Position numbers and translations under genes: made by a program | Source of the DNA: Hysterangium stoloniferum | Taxonomy: Eukaryota; Basidiomycota; Agaricomycetes; Hysterangiales; Hysterangiaceae | Length of the DNA: 64,000 nt | Assembly: GCA_015178975.1 (NCBI GenBank) | Contig: WHVD01000167.1 | Location: forward strand, 62,001 to 126,000 | Reading direction: 5' to 3' | In this document: positions 23,625 through 33,888 of the stretch, in pieces | Position numbering within the stretch: the stretch's first letter is position 1 | How the letters are laid out: the number at the start of each line of letters is the position of its first letter | Notes under the pieces: model-generated | Told to the model about the DNA's origin: nothing | The model's database searches: none | Seen by the model: the letters and a program-made list of their open reading frames with translations, nothing else

Positions 23625-25358
23625 ATGGGTCCAAAACCAACACCTTGCAGACCAATGCCCACTGCTAGGCCCTCCATGGGCTCCTTGTATCAAGCTCCAC
23701 TCACTGCTGCCCAAATCTTGGCACAGTGGGACAAGCAGTGTCGATAAAGGGAGGAAGCAGAGAAAAAGGCCAAAGAGGCTGAGGAGGACTTGGAGAGGGA
23801 TTATCAGGCGGCACTGGTTGTGGAGAAGGAGACCAAGGAGCAGAAGAAAAGAGATGAGGAGGAGGTGGCATGGATTGCCATGGAACGTGTCAAGGCAGCT
23901 GTGGAGAGGGCTGTAGTTGCCACAGGAAAGGTAAGTCCCAGTGATTTGCATAGTTGGTTTTACTGATTCTGCTCTCAGCACAAAGTAGTAGAGGCTGAGT
24001 CAGAGTCTGAGGGGGAGCTGGAGAGCCCCCAAAAGGTAAGTCTCAGGTCCATGGGGTTTTCCAGGGACTGACCATGTCAACAGAAGGCAAGGAAAATGGC
24101 TCCAGTCCATTTGGAGGTGAGAAATGACCCACAGTGTTCCGGTTGCAATGATTGACTGGAACACAGACTGTTATCAAAAGTCTGGGTGGGGACTGGGCTG
24201 TTGGCCTTGTGCACACCTGTTAGGGTACGTACATGGTGGGTCTCCAGAGAAACCCACGGAATATCCAGTAGGACTTGGCTTCAGCTTATAGGCTGCACCC
24301 TCGCTAGATCGTGTTGTCCAATTTCAGACAGGCAGATGGGAATCCCGGGGAGTCCAGGCAGGGGTCGTGGGTCGAGGGGGTGTAGGTCAGAGATTGTGGG
24401 TCGTGAGTCGAGATTGATGAGAGAGATAAATGTGCCAGAGCCCATGGGCTCTGACTAGCGTGAGCGGTGTAATTCAAGTAGGAGTTTAGAGCGGAAAATG
24501 TATTAGATTACTGGGGGGAATCTAAGCCAATTTTCTGACTGGATTGTATGCACAACATCTGCCAGTTTAAATAGACTGTGGAGTGAATGTCATACCAAAT
24601 CCAGTAATGATGAAATGGAATGAGCAAAACATAAAAGGGGAATAGTAAACACCAAGTTTGGTGTTAGGAACGGGACAGAACAGAGCGGAGTCCGAATAGT
24701 GACAAATCATAAACCATAATGGGAAATGGAGCGGAAGTGGAGTCCAAATTGTGACAGGTCATTTGACTAAAACGGGAATGGGGCTCTGTTAGAGGGATGA
24801 TGGGTATTCCGAGTGGGGTCCGGTGACTGATGCGTGGGACAAGGTCGGACATAGACAGAACGGAGTCCGGTGGGTTTTCCAGTGACTGAAACACAATGTA
24901 ACGAAGTCGAACGTAGACAAGTCTGATGTATGGAGTCCGGCGGGAATTCTGGTAAACTGATAATGGGTGCATATAAGTTAGTGCCTGGAGTCCGGTGGGA
25001 TTTCTGGTCATAACAACACCTCAAAGCAAGGTGCTCACTGGTTCATGAGCCTGCAGGGTCCATGGCATGGGAAGTGGGTGGTTTAGACTGGCCTGTGGGC
25101 TTGGAGGAGGTCTTGGGGGGCAGATAGCTGTGAGGCCCAAAACCAGTTGCTTGAAGAGGGCAACTAGATGCAGGGGACCATGGTGGAAATGCTCCAGGAA
25201 CTCTGTGGGGAGTTCTGGGCATTTTTGGTGGAGTATGGCAGGAATGTATATGTTGAACCACAGGATGGGAGTTCTGAGGAGCCTGGTGAGGATGAGGATG
25301 GAGTCCCTGGGGAGCTGGTAGAAGTTGGGCAAAAGAATAGCCCTATAAATGTAGATTG
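23625..25358 (+). pseudogene. Antisense accessory gene of chromovirus Y1, degenerate
   Basis: Third and most decayed copy of the coiled-coil/zinc-cluster gene seen at 59346 and 28247. Promoter parts are kept: TCACATGA at 23531 and TATATAAAA at about 23570, 50-55 bp before the ATG. Exon 1 (23625-23930) encodes the Glu/Lys-rich helix but has an in-frame TAA. Introns 23931-23978 and 24036-24083 sit at the same places as in the other copies. The zinc-cluster exon retains one CSGC-like half before stops. It is split by a solo LTR (24218-25015) and resumes at 25021-25358 with an acidic C-terminus ending GQKNSPINVD, like Y2. It lies antisense to Y1 pol. Confidence 0.7.
24218..25015 (-). repeat. Solo LTR, family Y, in the Y1 antisense gene
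   Basis: 798 bp from TGTTAGGGTACG to ATAACA. It is flanked by exact 5-bp duplications ACACC (24213-24217 and 25016-25020). Removing it rejoins the interrupted zinc-cluster exon by comparison with 59961-60020. Confidence 0.9.
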
Positions 25359-25929
25359 AAAAGGAAAAATAATAAAGTTTAATAATTAATTTTTTTTTAA
25401 ATAAAAATAAAAATGTGAAACATAAAAGTCTGTGGGAAGGTCTGCTAAGACTTGAAGACATGTCTGAAAACCTGTAAAGCAAAGAGAGACATAGGGTGAC
25501 AAGGAAAAATGAAGTGAATCCAATGTATACAGTAGGCAACAAAACCGTTCAGATGTTTCTTTGTTTTGAAAAGATCCTTTAGCATTAGCCCAAATTAAAT
25601 TCTAAAAATTCTGAATAGATTCTGATAGATGCTCTAATATCACTAAATGTTGATTACATAACCATGATGTCATATGTCCATTTATGGTGATGTAATAATA
25701 GGATTAATGAAGCTTGTATATCTGAACGGTTTTGTTGCCAAGACTCACAAAGCAAAGAAGTGGTCTAAATATATTCATGATCACATGACTTTACTTCCAC
25801 AACCTAAAACCTAAACCTTAACCCCAAAAGTCAGATGATTTGTTCATATTCAAGTATAAATACAAGGCCTTTTAGCATGCTTGTCCCCACAATTCACTAT
25901 GCACAATTCTCCCTGCTATTCATGAATAC

Positions 25930-27348
25930 ATCATTACTCTGCCCCTCTCTAATGTCTTTGGGCACTCTATTCATCAGACCACTGGTGTTAGTATTGGAAC
26001 TATCTCAAAAATGCACTCTAAATACTGTCCTGAGGCTTTCAAGTCCTCTGGTGGTCATCCAACTAAGCTTACATATGCTGATATCAGCTATGCTAAGCAT
26101 CTCATTTGCAGGCAGAAATCTGATAATGCAGTGCAAGTTACCAAGTCTCTTCAGGATGTCACAAATACATCCCTCTCCTCCCAAACTGTTTGTCATGTCT
26201 TACACAAGGCTGGCCTAAAACCTGTGGTGAAGAAGAAGTGCCCTCTTCTGAGATGATCTCACAGGAGGGAGAGGCTACAGTGGGCAAAGAGACATCAGAA
26301 GTACACTCTGGAGGACTGGAAGAGAGTTGTATTCTCTTATGAGACCAAAATCAATCATCTTGGGTCAGATGGAAGGAAGTGGGTGTAGAAAAGGTGGTGG
26401 GAGGGTGTGAGGAGTATGCTTTTACCACAGTATCATTGTGGTAAAACACTCCTTTTATTTCATTTATATTTTACATATTTTATTCATATTTTTCTATCTT
26501 TCATATTCTTCGAATCTTGCATATTTCATTAGTTCGAAGCATTGTGTATACTTGTGGGTGCACTCAGCACCAATTAGAACTCAGACACACTTTAACCCAG
26601 GAACCACCACTCGTAAGACACAAACTAGGTCTACTACGAGCGGTGATCAGGGTAACGTGTCAGCTACTACATAAGTAGCAGTATCTGAACTACTGAACAC
26701 TTCTGGCCTCGAACTATAACAGTCGAGGCCTCCACTCGAACCATTGCACTCGTTGACTCCTTTGTCATCTCGTGCTCTTTCTCTCACCTTCTCTTATATT
26801 GCACCGAATAGGTCAATATTCTTCCTTTCTACTCATTTCTTCGTATATAGAATGGTCTGAACTTCTACCACTCTTCACAGAGGGGTTGACTGACAGGCAG
26901 GTGGAGGGAACATTGAAGTTTGGTGGTGGTAGTGTGATGATGTGGGGCTGTATACTTTGGGAAGGCATTGGATATGCCACTAGAATTGAAGGGAAGATAG
27001 ATTCACAGCTTTACTGCTCCATCTTGGAGGATGAACTTCAGCAATCCCTTGAGTTTTACAAAAAAACTCCATCTGATATCATCTTCTAGCAGGATAATGA
27101 TTCAAAGCATACTAGCAAACTAGCTCAAAAGTGGTTTGATGACCATGGATACACTGTTATGAAATAGCCAGCACAGTCTCCAGATCTAAACCCTTGAAAA
27201 GGAGGCTAGCTGACTATGAAACACCACCTAGTGAAGTGGAGGAGCCTGTCAAGTGGAATGGGAAAAGATACCAAAGGAGGTGAGTCAGAACTTGATAGAG
27301 AGTATGCCTAGAAGAGTAGAAGTTGTAATTAAGGCCAAGGGAGGGTAT
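25930..27348 (+). pseudogene. Tc1-type transposase remnant
   Basis: Recognisable blocks: GHPTKLTYADI, HRRERLQWAKRHQKYTLEDW, LKFGGGSVMMWGC, NDSKHTSKLAQKWF and QSPDLNP, the order expected for a Tc1 DDE transposase. It is dead: several in-frame stops, the first catalytic Asp reads Tyr in FSYETK, and the segment after LNP that should carry the last acidic residue is deleted. A solo LTR splits it at 26406-26879. The final codons, after an X1 insertion of 16.5 kb, continue at 43811-43822 (T-K-Y-stop). Confidence 0.88.
26406..26879 (+). repeat. Solo LTR, family Z, in the Tc1 transposase
   Basis: 474 bp from TGTGAGGAGTATGC to CTCTTCACA, flanked by exact 5-bp duplications GAGGG (26401-26405, 26880-26884). 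Nearly the same sequence as the LTR at 32192-32665 in the opposite orientation. Confidence 0.92.
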
Positions 27349-28072
27349 TGTTAAGAACTGAAAACTGACTAATGTCAGTGGCCGACAGGGACCGATCGGA
27401 AGGACTTGGCTTCAGCTTATGTGCTGCACCCTCGCAAATATCCGTAGGGTGTCCTTAGATTTCTGGCGGGCGAAGACTTAATCCTAAAGAGCTCTTTTCG
27501 GCGAGATACTGATCGGAACCGAAGGACAAGTCGAGCGTCAGGCCAAGTGGTCGGGGCCAAGAGTGGGTGAGCGCACGCGGAGGCGGATGGGGGGATTCTT
27601 AGTATGAGACTATTACAGGTGTATGAGGGTATTCTGAGTCGATATTCTGATTGCCTAGTAACTACAACTACAGCGGGTTCATATACAAGTAACAGGCGTC
27701 TAGAAAATACTAATGGGGAGAAGGGCAGAAAATGGTATTAACAATAAGCTTGACTAGGAACGGGAAGTTTATGATTAGTTCGGAGGCCGATGATAACCGA
27801 GAGTGGGATTACGATAAAAGGAAATAGTTCAAGGACTACAAATATAGATAGACATATGTGAAACATAAGGTTGAACGGATCAACATAATAAAGGGGATGT
27901 ATCAAAAGTTTGACCAGACAATACAAGTTATTTTGACGTGGGCGTAAACGGAGTTTGATCTTCGTGAAAACATTCGTCAGCTTTGGGGCCGATGGTTTCC
28001 GAGATGGTGACTTGAAACATTGATAAGTGGCGATAACCTCGGGACTGATAGGGTTGCGACACGGTCGTAACA
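27349..28072 (-). repeat. 3' LTR of X1
   Basis: 724 bp, TGTTAAGAACTG to GTAACA on the plus strand. Contains the core GGACTTGGCTTCAGCTTATG at about 27403. Matches the 5' LTR at 43082-43805 in length. Confidence 0.93.
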
Positions 28073-28088
28073 GTATCTCCCCTTTTGG
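28073..28088 (-). promoter_or_regulatory. Polypurine tract of X1
   Basis: On the minus strand this reads AAAAGGGGAGATAC directly before the 3' LTR, the position where the plus-strand primer of reverse transcription forms. Its place next to 28072 fixes the element orientation. Confidence 0.75.
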
Positions 28089-28164
28089 CCAAAATCCCAA
28101 GGAGGCCGAAAATCTAGATCCTGTACGTAAAAACTTGTCGGGTACGGCTGGGTGTGTCAAAACA

Positions 28165-28196
28165 TCATGTGACTCAGCAAAATTTTACATATAAAA
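28165..28196 (+). promoter_or_regulatory. Promoter elements of the X1 antisense gene
   Basis: TCATGTGA (28165-28172, E-box-like) and CATATAAAA (28188-28196), about 50 bp before the ATG at 28247. The same pair precedes the copies at 23625 and 59346. Confidence 0.55.
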
Positions 28197-28246
28197 ATTC
28201 GAGGGGTCCTGGCGCTTGAAATTTTACTTCTCTTCCCTCAACCACC

Positions 28247-29231
28247 ATGACCATAGGCTCGGGGTCAAAACCCTTCCCGGTTAGGTTAACAGTTGTGCCT
28301 ATATCGGTGCCGAGTGGTACGGCGAACGTGAAGGAGTGTCGGCGTATACTTGAGCAGAAGAAAAAGGCGCGTGAAGAGGAGGAGCGGAAGGAGAAGGAGG
28401 AGTTGGCGGCCATCGAGGCCGAGGAGAAGAAACAGGCGGCAGAAGAGGCCACGCGCAAGCACTGGGAAGCAGTGCTTGCAAAGAACAAGCAGCAGGAGGC
28501 CGATCGGGCGCGGGAGGAGGCGGCGAAAAAGAAGCAGGAGGGAAAGGTAAGTCGGCTCTGGTATCTTTTGCGAACCTTACTGACAATATTTGTTAGCGCA
28601 AGGCTGTGACGCCTTCGGAGTCCGATGACGAAGAGGGAGAGGAGGACGAGGAGGGTGCACCAGGGCCGTCGAGCCCCAAGGTGGGTTCGGTTTCCCTAAG
28701 TAAAAACTTTTCTAAATAATTTTCCTATAGAAACAAAAGCAGGCCCCCAAGGCGGGGCCCGAAAATGACCCTAAGTGCAATCGGTGCATGAAACGGGGTC
28801 GAACCTGTCATCCCCAGGCCAATGGTCGGGGCCGCACTTGTCAAGAGTGCGCTGATCAGAAGCATGGGTGTGTTTTCCTGGGGGCCGATGGTTCATTCCA
28901 GGAGCGACAGGCCGATGCTCTAGAAGAGCAGAACCGCCTTATGCAGACCTACTTCTCGGAGACGACTCGGTTCTGATTCGAGATGTTGCGACAACAAGGG
29001 CTCATAACCGAGCAATTGCGACTCTTGGGCGTCGGGCTGGAGAAACAGACCAGTGTTATCGAGTCTCTCGGTGGTCAACTTGAGCAGTATTTGGAAGTCT
29101 CGAGTTGCGATGGAATTGGGCATGAGATTGGGGTGTCGGAAAAGGTCGGTGGTGCGGTATCGGTGGCTGTCGGTGCGGAGGAGGGTTTGGAGGCTGGGGA
29201 GGAGGGAGAAGTTGTAGAGGGAGAAACTTAG
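28247..29231 (+). pseudogene. Antisense coiled-coil/Zn2Cys6 accessory gene of X1 (one nonsense codon)
   Basis: Lies between the end of X1 pol and the polypurine tract, on the other strand. Exons 28247-28546, 28597-28680 and 28731-29231, with GT-AG introns of 50 nt, all in phase 0. Exon 1 is a Glu/Lys/Ala-rich coiled coil of 100 residues; exon 2 is acidic and Ser-rich; exon 3 has six cysteines at 28776, 28785, 28806, 28839, 28848 and 28869 spaced C-x2-C-x6-C-x10-C-x2-C-x6-C, the GAL4-type zinc cluster pattern, then Leu/Gln-rich helices and an acidic tail ending at 29231. A TGA at 28974-28976 interrupts the frame. A DNA-binding regulator is the natural guess; function is unproven. Confidence 0.72.
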
Positions 29232-29327
29232 ATAGTAAAAATATATCGGTTTTTCTTTAAAACAAACAAATCATAGCGTGAAAACATAAGGCATAGTCGG
29301 AAAAAGGTCAGATACCACGTGATAGAC

Positions 29328-31286
29328 TTATAAAGAATTGAGAGGACCGGGTTTGTTTGGATAAGCTTGGTGAAACCCTAGAACGATTTCCGAGGCATTA
29401 CCGAGCTCTGTAGCTAGGATCCATGAAGTTTCTTCATCTGTACCTTCATAGCCAGCCCATTTGACCAAATAAAGTAATTTGCATGAGCGTCGGCGATTGT
29501 CGATTTTTGAGTCTAGAATCTCTGATATCTCGAATTCGGGTTCCCCATCAATAATCACGGGTGGAGGTGGTGGTTGTATGCGATCCGGTATACTGTTAGG
29601 AACACAAGGTTCTAACATAGATACATGAAATACCGGGTGCACTGCACGCATGTTGTCGGGGAGCCGAAGCGTCCATGAAAGCGTGCCGGCTTGTGCTATA
29701 ACTTCAAACGGACCTAAATATTTTTCAGAGAGCTTCTTAGAAGGTCTAGTAGTTCGGAAAAACTCGGCTTTAATGAATACTCGATCTCCAATCTTGAAAT
29801 CAGGAGGCGGAAGTCGGTTTTTATCCGCAGACCGTTGGTATCGTTCTTGGGCCATTGCGATAGTTTTACGAAGTTCTTGATGTAGCTCGTCAAGGTTGGT
29901 AATGAAGTCTTGAGCACGGGTGGATGTGAGATCACGTTCCGGGTGGATTGCGATGTTGGGGTTGTAGCCTTTATTTGCAAAGAAAGGCGAAATGCCAGTA
30001 GTGGCATTTGGTGCATTGTTATATGCGAATTCGGCTAGCGGTAGTAGTGATTTCCAATTGTCTTGTTGATAGTTGCAATAGACACGGATGTATTGTTCCA
30101 AGGTTTGATTCATGCGTTCGGTTTGTCCATCGCCTTCCGGGTGATAGCCTGAAGTGAAATGTAGCTTCATGTCTAGTGCTTTTCCGAGTGACCTAAAGAA
30201 GTGAGAAACAAATTCGGATCCATGATTGGATGTGACATGCGATGGAACACCATGCTTGGAGAATACGTGGGTGATGAATTCAGCTAACTGTACAGATGTT
30301 ATCGTGTCATATGTTGGAATGAAAATACTTTGCTTTGAGAGCCGATCCACAACAACTAGGATTGCTGTGTGACCTTCGGATGCCGGTAGGTGCTCGATAA
30401 AATCCATAGAAATCGAGTTCCAAGGTTTTTCCGGTATCGGTAATTGTTTGAGTAGGCCATATGGTTTGTGTTGCTATGATTTAGAGTGTAAACACGTAGT
30501 ACAGGATTTACAATAGTGCTTAACAAAATCTCAGATGCCGGGCCATGTATATTCTCTTCTAATGAGTGAGAGGGTCTTATTGAGGCCGAAATGTCCCGAG
30601 ATTGGGTGGTCGTGCTTATGTTGTAGGATTCGCAGCTGAAGGGTATCGGAATCCAGTACATAAATGCGATTGTCAAGTCTAATGAAACCTTGTGAGTCTA
30701 ATGACCATCGGGGTTGATCGGGGTCGGACGGGTTATTGAGGTGTGCTTTGGTGACTGGGTCTAATGGAATTGCCGATAGTATATCTTGATGTAACTTTTC
30801 GGTATCCATAAGGATAACACTTCGCAAGACTGGATGAATGAGGTAAGTGGCTCGGATAGACGTGGACAGTTGTTCCGATGAAAACATAGGCTTGAAATTA
30901 TGCGGGTTAACTGTGGCGTAGTCGCTACTCCCCTCTTAGGATAGACGTCCCATCGTCTAGTCATAGCGTCGGATTTTCCACCAAGGCGGCCGGGGCGGAA
31001 ACGAATTACCATGCAGAGAGGTATTCGGACCATCGAGCTTGTCGACGGGTGAGAAGTTTTGTGGTTGAAAAGTAAACTAAATTTTTGTGGTCTGTAATAA
31101 CATCTACCGGGTGGGCCGAGCCTTCCAAATAATGTCGCCATGTCTTGAAAGCTTCAAATATTGCGAGTAGTTCCTTATTGTGAATGTCATAGTTGAGTTC
31201 GGGCGCCAAAAATGTGCGAGACAGAAAAGCTACTGGGTGTACTTCACCATCGGTGTCCAGAATGGACAATATCACGGCAAGTGAAT
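29328..31286 (-). pseudogene. X1 pol, 3' segment: RNase H end, integrase, chromodomain
   Basis: Continues X1 pol after a solo LTR. RNase H blocks [20 protein letters not shown] and VITDHKNL; a frameshift follows near 31010. Integrase shows the HHCC zinc domain (HKHDHPISGHFG...CKSCTTC), SMDFIEHLP (first Asp) and HPEGDGQTERMNQTLEQY. The second catalytic Asp reads Asn (TSNHGSEF). The chromodomain follows: EFEISEILDSKI...LYLVKWAGYEGTDEETSW; stop at 29328-29330. Additional stops near 30540 and 30475 break the reading frame. The open 3' part (30407-29328) covers integrase core and chromodomain. Confidence 0.9.
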
Positions 31287-31928
31287 TGTGAAGAGTTGAT
31301 AGATTCTGACCGTTCAATATACGAAGTATAGCGTTTATTCAACTACTACTAGCAGGTATTGACCGTTCAGTACAATACCGTAGATTACTAGACTGGCCGT
31401 ACTAGTAAGGAGACACGCAATGTGTCACAAGAGCAACTGTACAGTTGCTCTTGATGGCTAGAATGAAGAATGAAAGAGTTGACCTTCACGGTACAACTCG
31501 TAGCTAGACGTAAGATAGATAATCAACGAGAGGCTGAATATCTAAAGTAAAGGGATAATAGTGTGAGTCGACTATAATGTCGACGAGCGCAAAGACCTTA
31601 GAGTGGAACTCGACCTTCGCGGTTCGAGTCCAAAGTCTGTGAGTATGCGAGAGAACACTACCTTTATAGGTAGTTGAGACGTTACCCTTGACACCTCTCG
31701 CTATTCGACGTCTGGGTCGTTTACGAGGTGGTGTCTGTTGGGTAAAAAGTGTCTATCGTTTGGCGCCGAGAGCACCCATATGTATACACAAAGCTTTGAA
31801 CTACAAAATAAGGGTATGCTCGAAATATAGAAAGAATGTAAATGAAGAAAATAAAAAGTAAATAATAAAATACTTTAATCCAACTATTATTCCTTAGTCC
31901 AATTATGCATATATGCATACCCTTCACA
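31287..31928 (-). repeat. Solo LTR inside X1 RNase H
   Basis: 642 bp from TGTGAAGAGTTG to CCCTTCACA, the same LTR type as 60152-60796. The flanks TGAAT (31282-31286) and CGCAT (31929-31933) look like a TGCAT duplication with one change in each copy; uninterrupted Y2 reads AGTGCATAGTC at this place. Confidence 0.8.
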
Positions 31929-32186
31929 CGCATAGTCCGAAGCATCAGTTTCCATGATGAGTTGAACATCGGGCTTCCAGTGCGACAAAATAGGGGCAGA
32001 TGTAAATGCACTTTTAAATTCCTGGAATGCCGATCGGCATTCTTCGGAGAAATTCCAGGGGGTGTCTTTACGAGTAAGATGAGTGAGCGGAACGGTAATT
32101 TTTGAGTAGTTGTGAATGAAACGACGATAAAAATTGGCGAAGCCTAAAAAGGATTGAATATCTTTAACCTTTCGAGGTTCTGGCCA
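31929..32186 (-). pseudogene. X1 pol, middle segment: RT end and RNase H start
   Basis: Encodes [48 protein letters not shown] and [10 protein letters not shown] (first RNase H Asp). It joins the RT segment at 40287 after removing Z1 with its ATCTT duplication, and the 3' segment at 31286 after removing the solo LTR. Confidence 0.88.
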
Positions 32187-32191
32187 ATCTT

Positions 32192-32665
32192 TGTGAAGAG
32201 TGGCGGAAGTTCTGACCGTTCTATATACGAAGAAATGAGTAGAAAGGAAGGATATTGACCTATTCGGTGCAATATAAGAGAAAGTGAGAGAAAGAGCACA
32301 AGATGATGAAGGAGTCAACGAGTGCGATGGTTCGAGTGGAGGCCTCGACTATTACAGTTCGAGGCCAGAAGTGTTTAGTAGTTCAGATATTGCTACTTAT
32401 GTAGTAGCTGACACGTTACCCTGATCACCGCTCGTAGTAGACCTAGTTTGTGTCTTACGAGTGGTGGTTCTTGGGTTAAAGTGTGTCTGAGTTCTAATTG
32501 GTGCTGAGTGCACCCACAAGTATACACAATGCTTCGAACTAATGAAATATGCGATATTCGAAGAATGTGAAAGATAGTAAAATATAGATAGAATATGTAA
32601 AATATAAATGAAATCAAAGGAGTGTTTTACCACAATGAAACTGTGGTAAAAGCATACTCCTCACA
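32192..32665 (-). repeat. 3' LTR of Z1
   Basis: 474 bp; on the minus strand TGTGAGGAGTATGC...CTTCACA. The adjacent plus-strand GTGCCCCCCAG (32666-32676) reads CTGGGGGGCAC on the minus strand, a polypurine tract as in Z2. Confidence 0.88.
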
Positions 32666-32676
32666 GTGCCCCCCAG

Positions 32677-33885
32677 TTCGAAGGGATGTGCTATACGAAG
32701 TTCTGGAAAGCTTCGGGGATGCCCCCCAGGTGTCTTGTGTGGAGCCCCCCAAACTGCAAGGTGCCAAGACCCCAGTATTCGAAGAGAGGTTGGTGGGTTT
32801 ATGGGCAGTAAGGAAAGATGTCGATGTGGAAAAAGGGAGGAAGGGAAGGGGAAAAAAAATAGATCCATTCTTTTCCTTCAGTCCCTAGTCGAGCACTCCT
32901 TCAGTCCTCGAACAGCAAATGGACTACTTGATAGCCTTCTAGACACTGCCACATTGTCTCCTTCCAGGACACGAGGCATTCCTCATAGTAGATGTCCTGT
33001 AGGCAGACAGGCTGTCATGTAACTCGTTGGGCAGTGCATCTTGGGGTTAGGAAGATAAGCTATCATTAGAGTCCATCGGAATCTCCTCCTCCTTAAATGA
33101 GTACCGGAGGAGGTTTATGATGCTTTGCTGTGACGAGATAGTGTAAGACTCGGGATTAGGATCTTTCCATGCTGCTAGTCTATGGGACCTAGCAGCATGC
33201 CAGGATGTATACCCTATACCCCCTATACCGCCCCCCACTTTGCGATATTGTGATTCCACCACGATCTCGCAAATTAACCATTATTGTGCACAGTTAGGTT
33301 GCAGTCTGTGTTCCCGAAAGGTCTAGCCCATGGCAGGTCTAGAAAGTGTCCAGGAATGCTTCAAGTAGGTAGGCGAGTCCGGAGGAAAAAGAAAAAATCA
33401 CGAAATTGACTGAGTTCAGTACAATTGTGATGATGGACCCAAATACAGCACTGAGGTTGGGTTGCATAGTTCTGTCCAGACGTATCTGACCTAGGTGTTG
33501 CCCTGCGAGTTATTGAACCTTTTGTAGCTAGTCGACTGCCAATGAAGGTAAAGTGGAGGGGTGGAGAGGAAAGGGTGGATTTGACTGCGAGCAATGAGCG
33601 TATTTTGTAGACATCGAAGATGCTAAGAGCACCAGGTGGAGGTGAAATCGAAGATCTGTCGCCCATGGATACCTTGTTGAAAAACGTTGCACGCTGTAAG
33701 TTGCGAAGGTCAGAAAGGCAAAGCTTCGACTATTTCAGTGCGAAGCTTTATCCTTGAGGAAAGACCTTGTTGAACAGTGTGTGCTGAACCTGTAAGTTGA
33801 AAGGCTTAGAAGAACAGAGCTTCGACTATTTCAGTACGAAGCTTTAGCAGAGGGAAAGGCTAAGAGTAGATGACGTTGAAGGTTG
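32677..33885. other. Z1 internal 3' region, no intact gene
   Basis: The first ~200 bp resemble the Z2 sequence next to its 3' LTR in the minus reading (a degenerate end of the Z2 downstream ORF). Further on is a hairpin TTGCGATAT...ATCTCGCAA at about 33240-33272, and two copies of GCTTCGACTATTTCAGT followed by CGAAGCTTT (near 33726 and 33815), each itself an imperfect palindrome. ORFs are short and unsupported. Confidence 0.5.
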
Positions 33886-33888
33886 AGA

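Noticed and set aside
25530-25741. Independent MITE of about 210 bp with its own inverted ends
   Set aside because: The same 210-bp block, inverted, is the right end of the Tc1 element at 43850-44059, and TA duplications flank only the outer ends, so it is the terminal repeat of T1.
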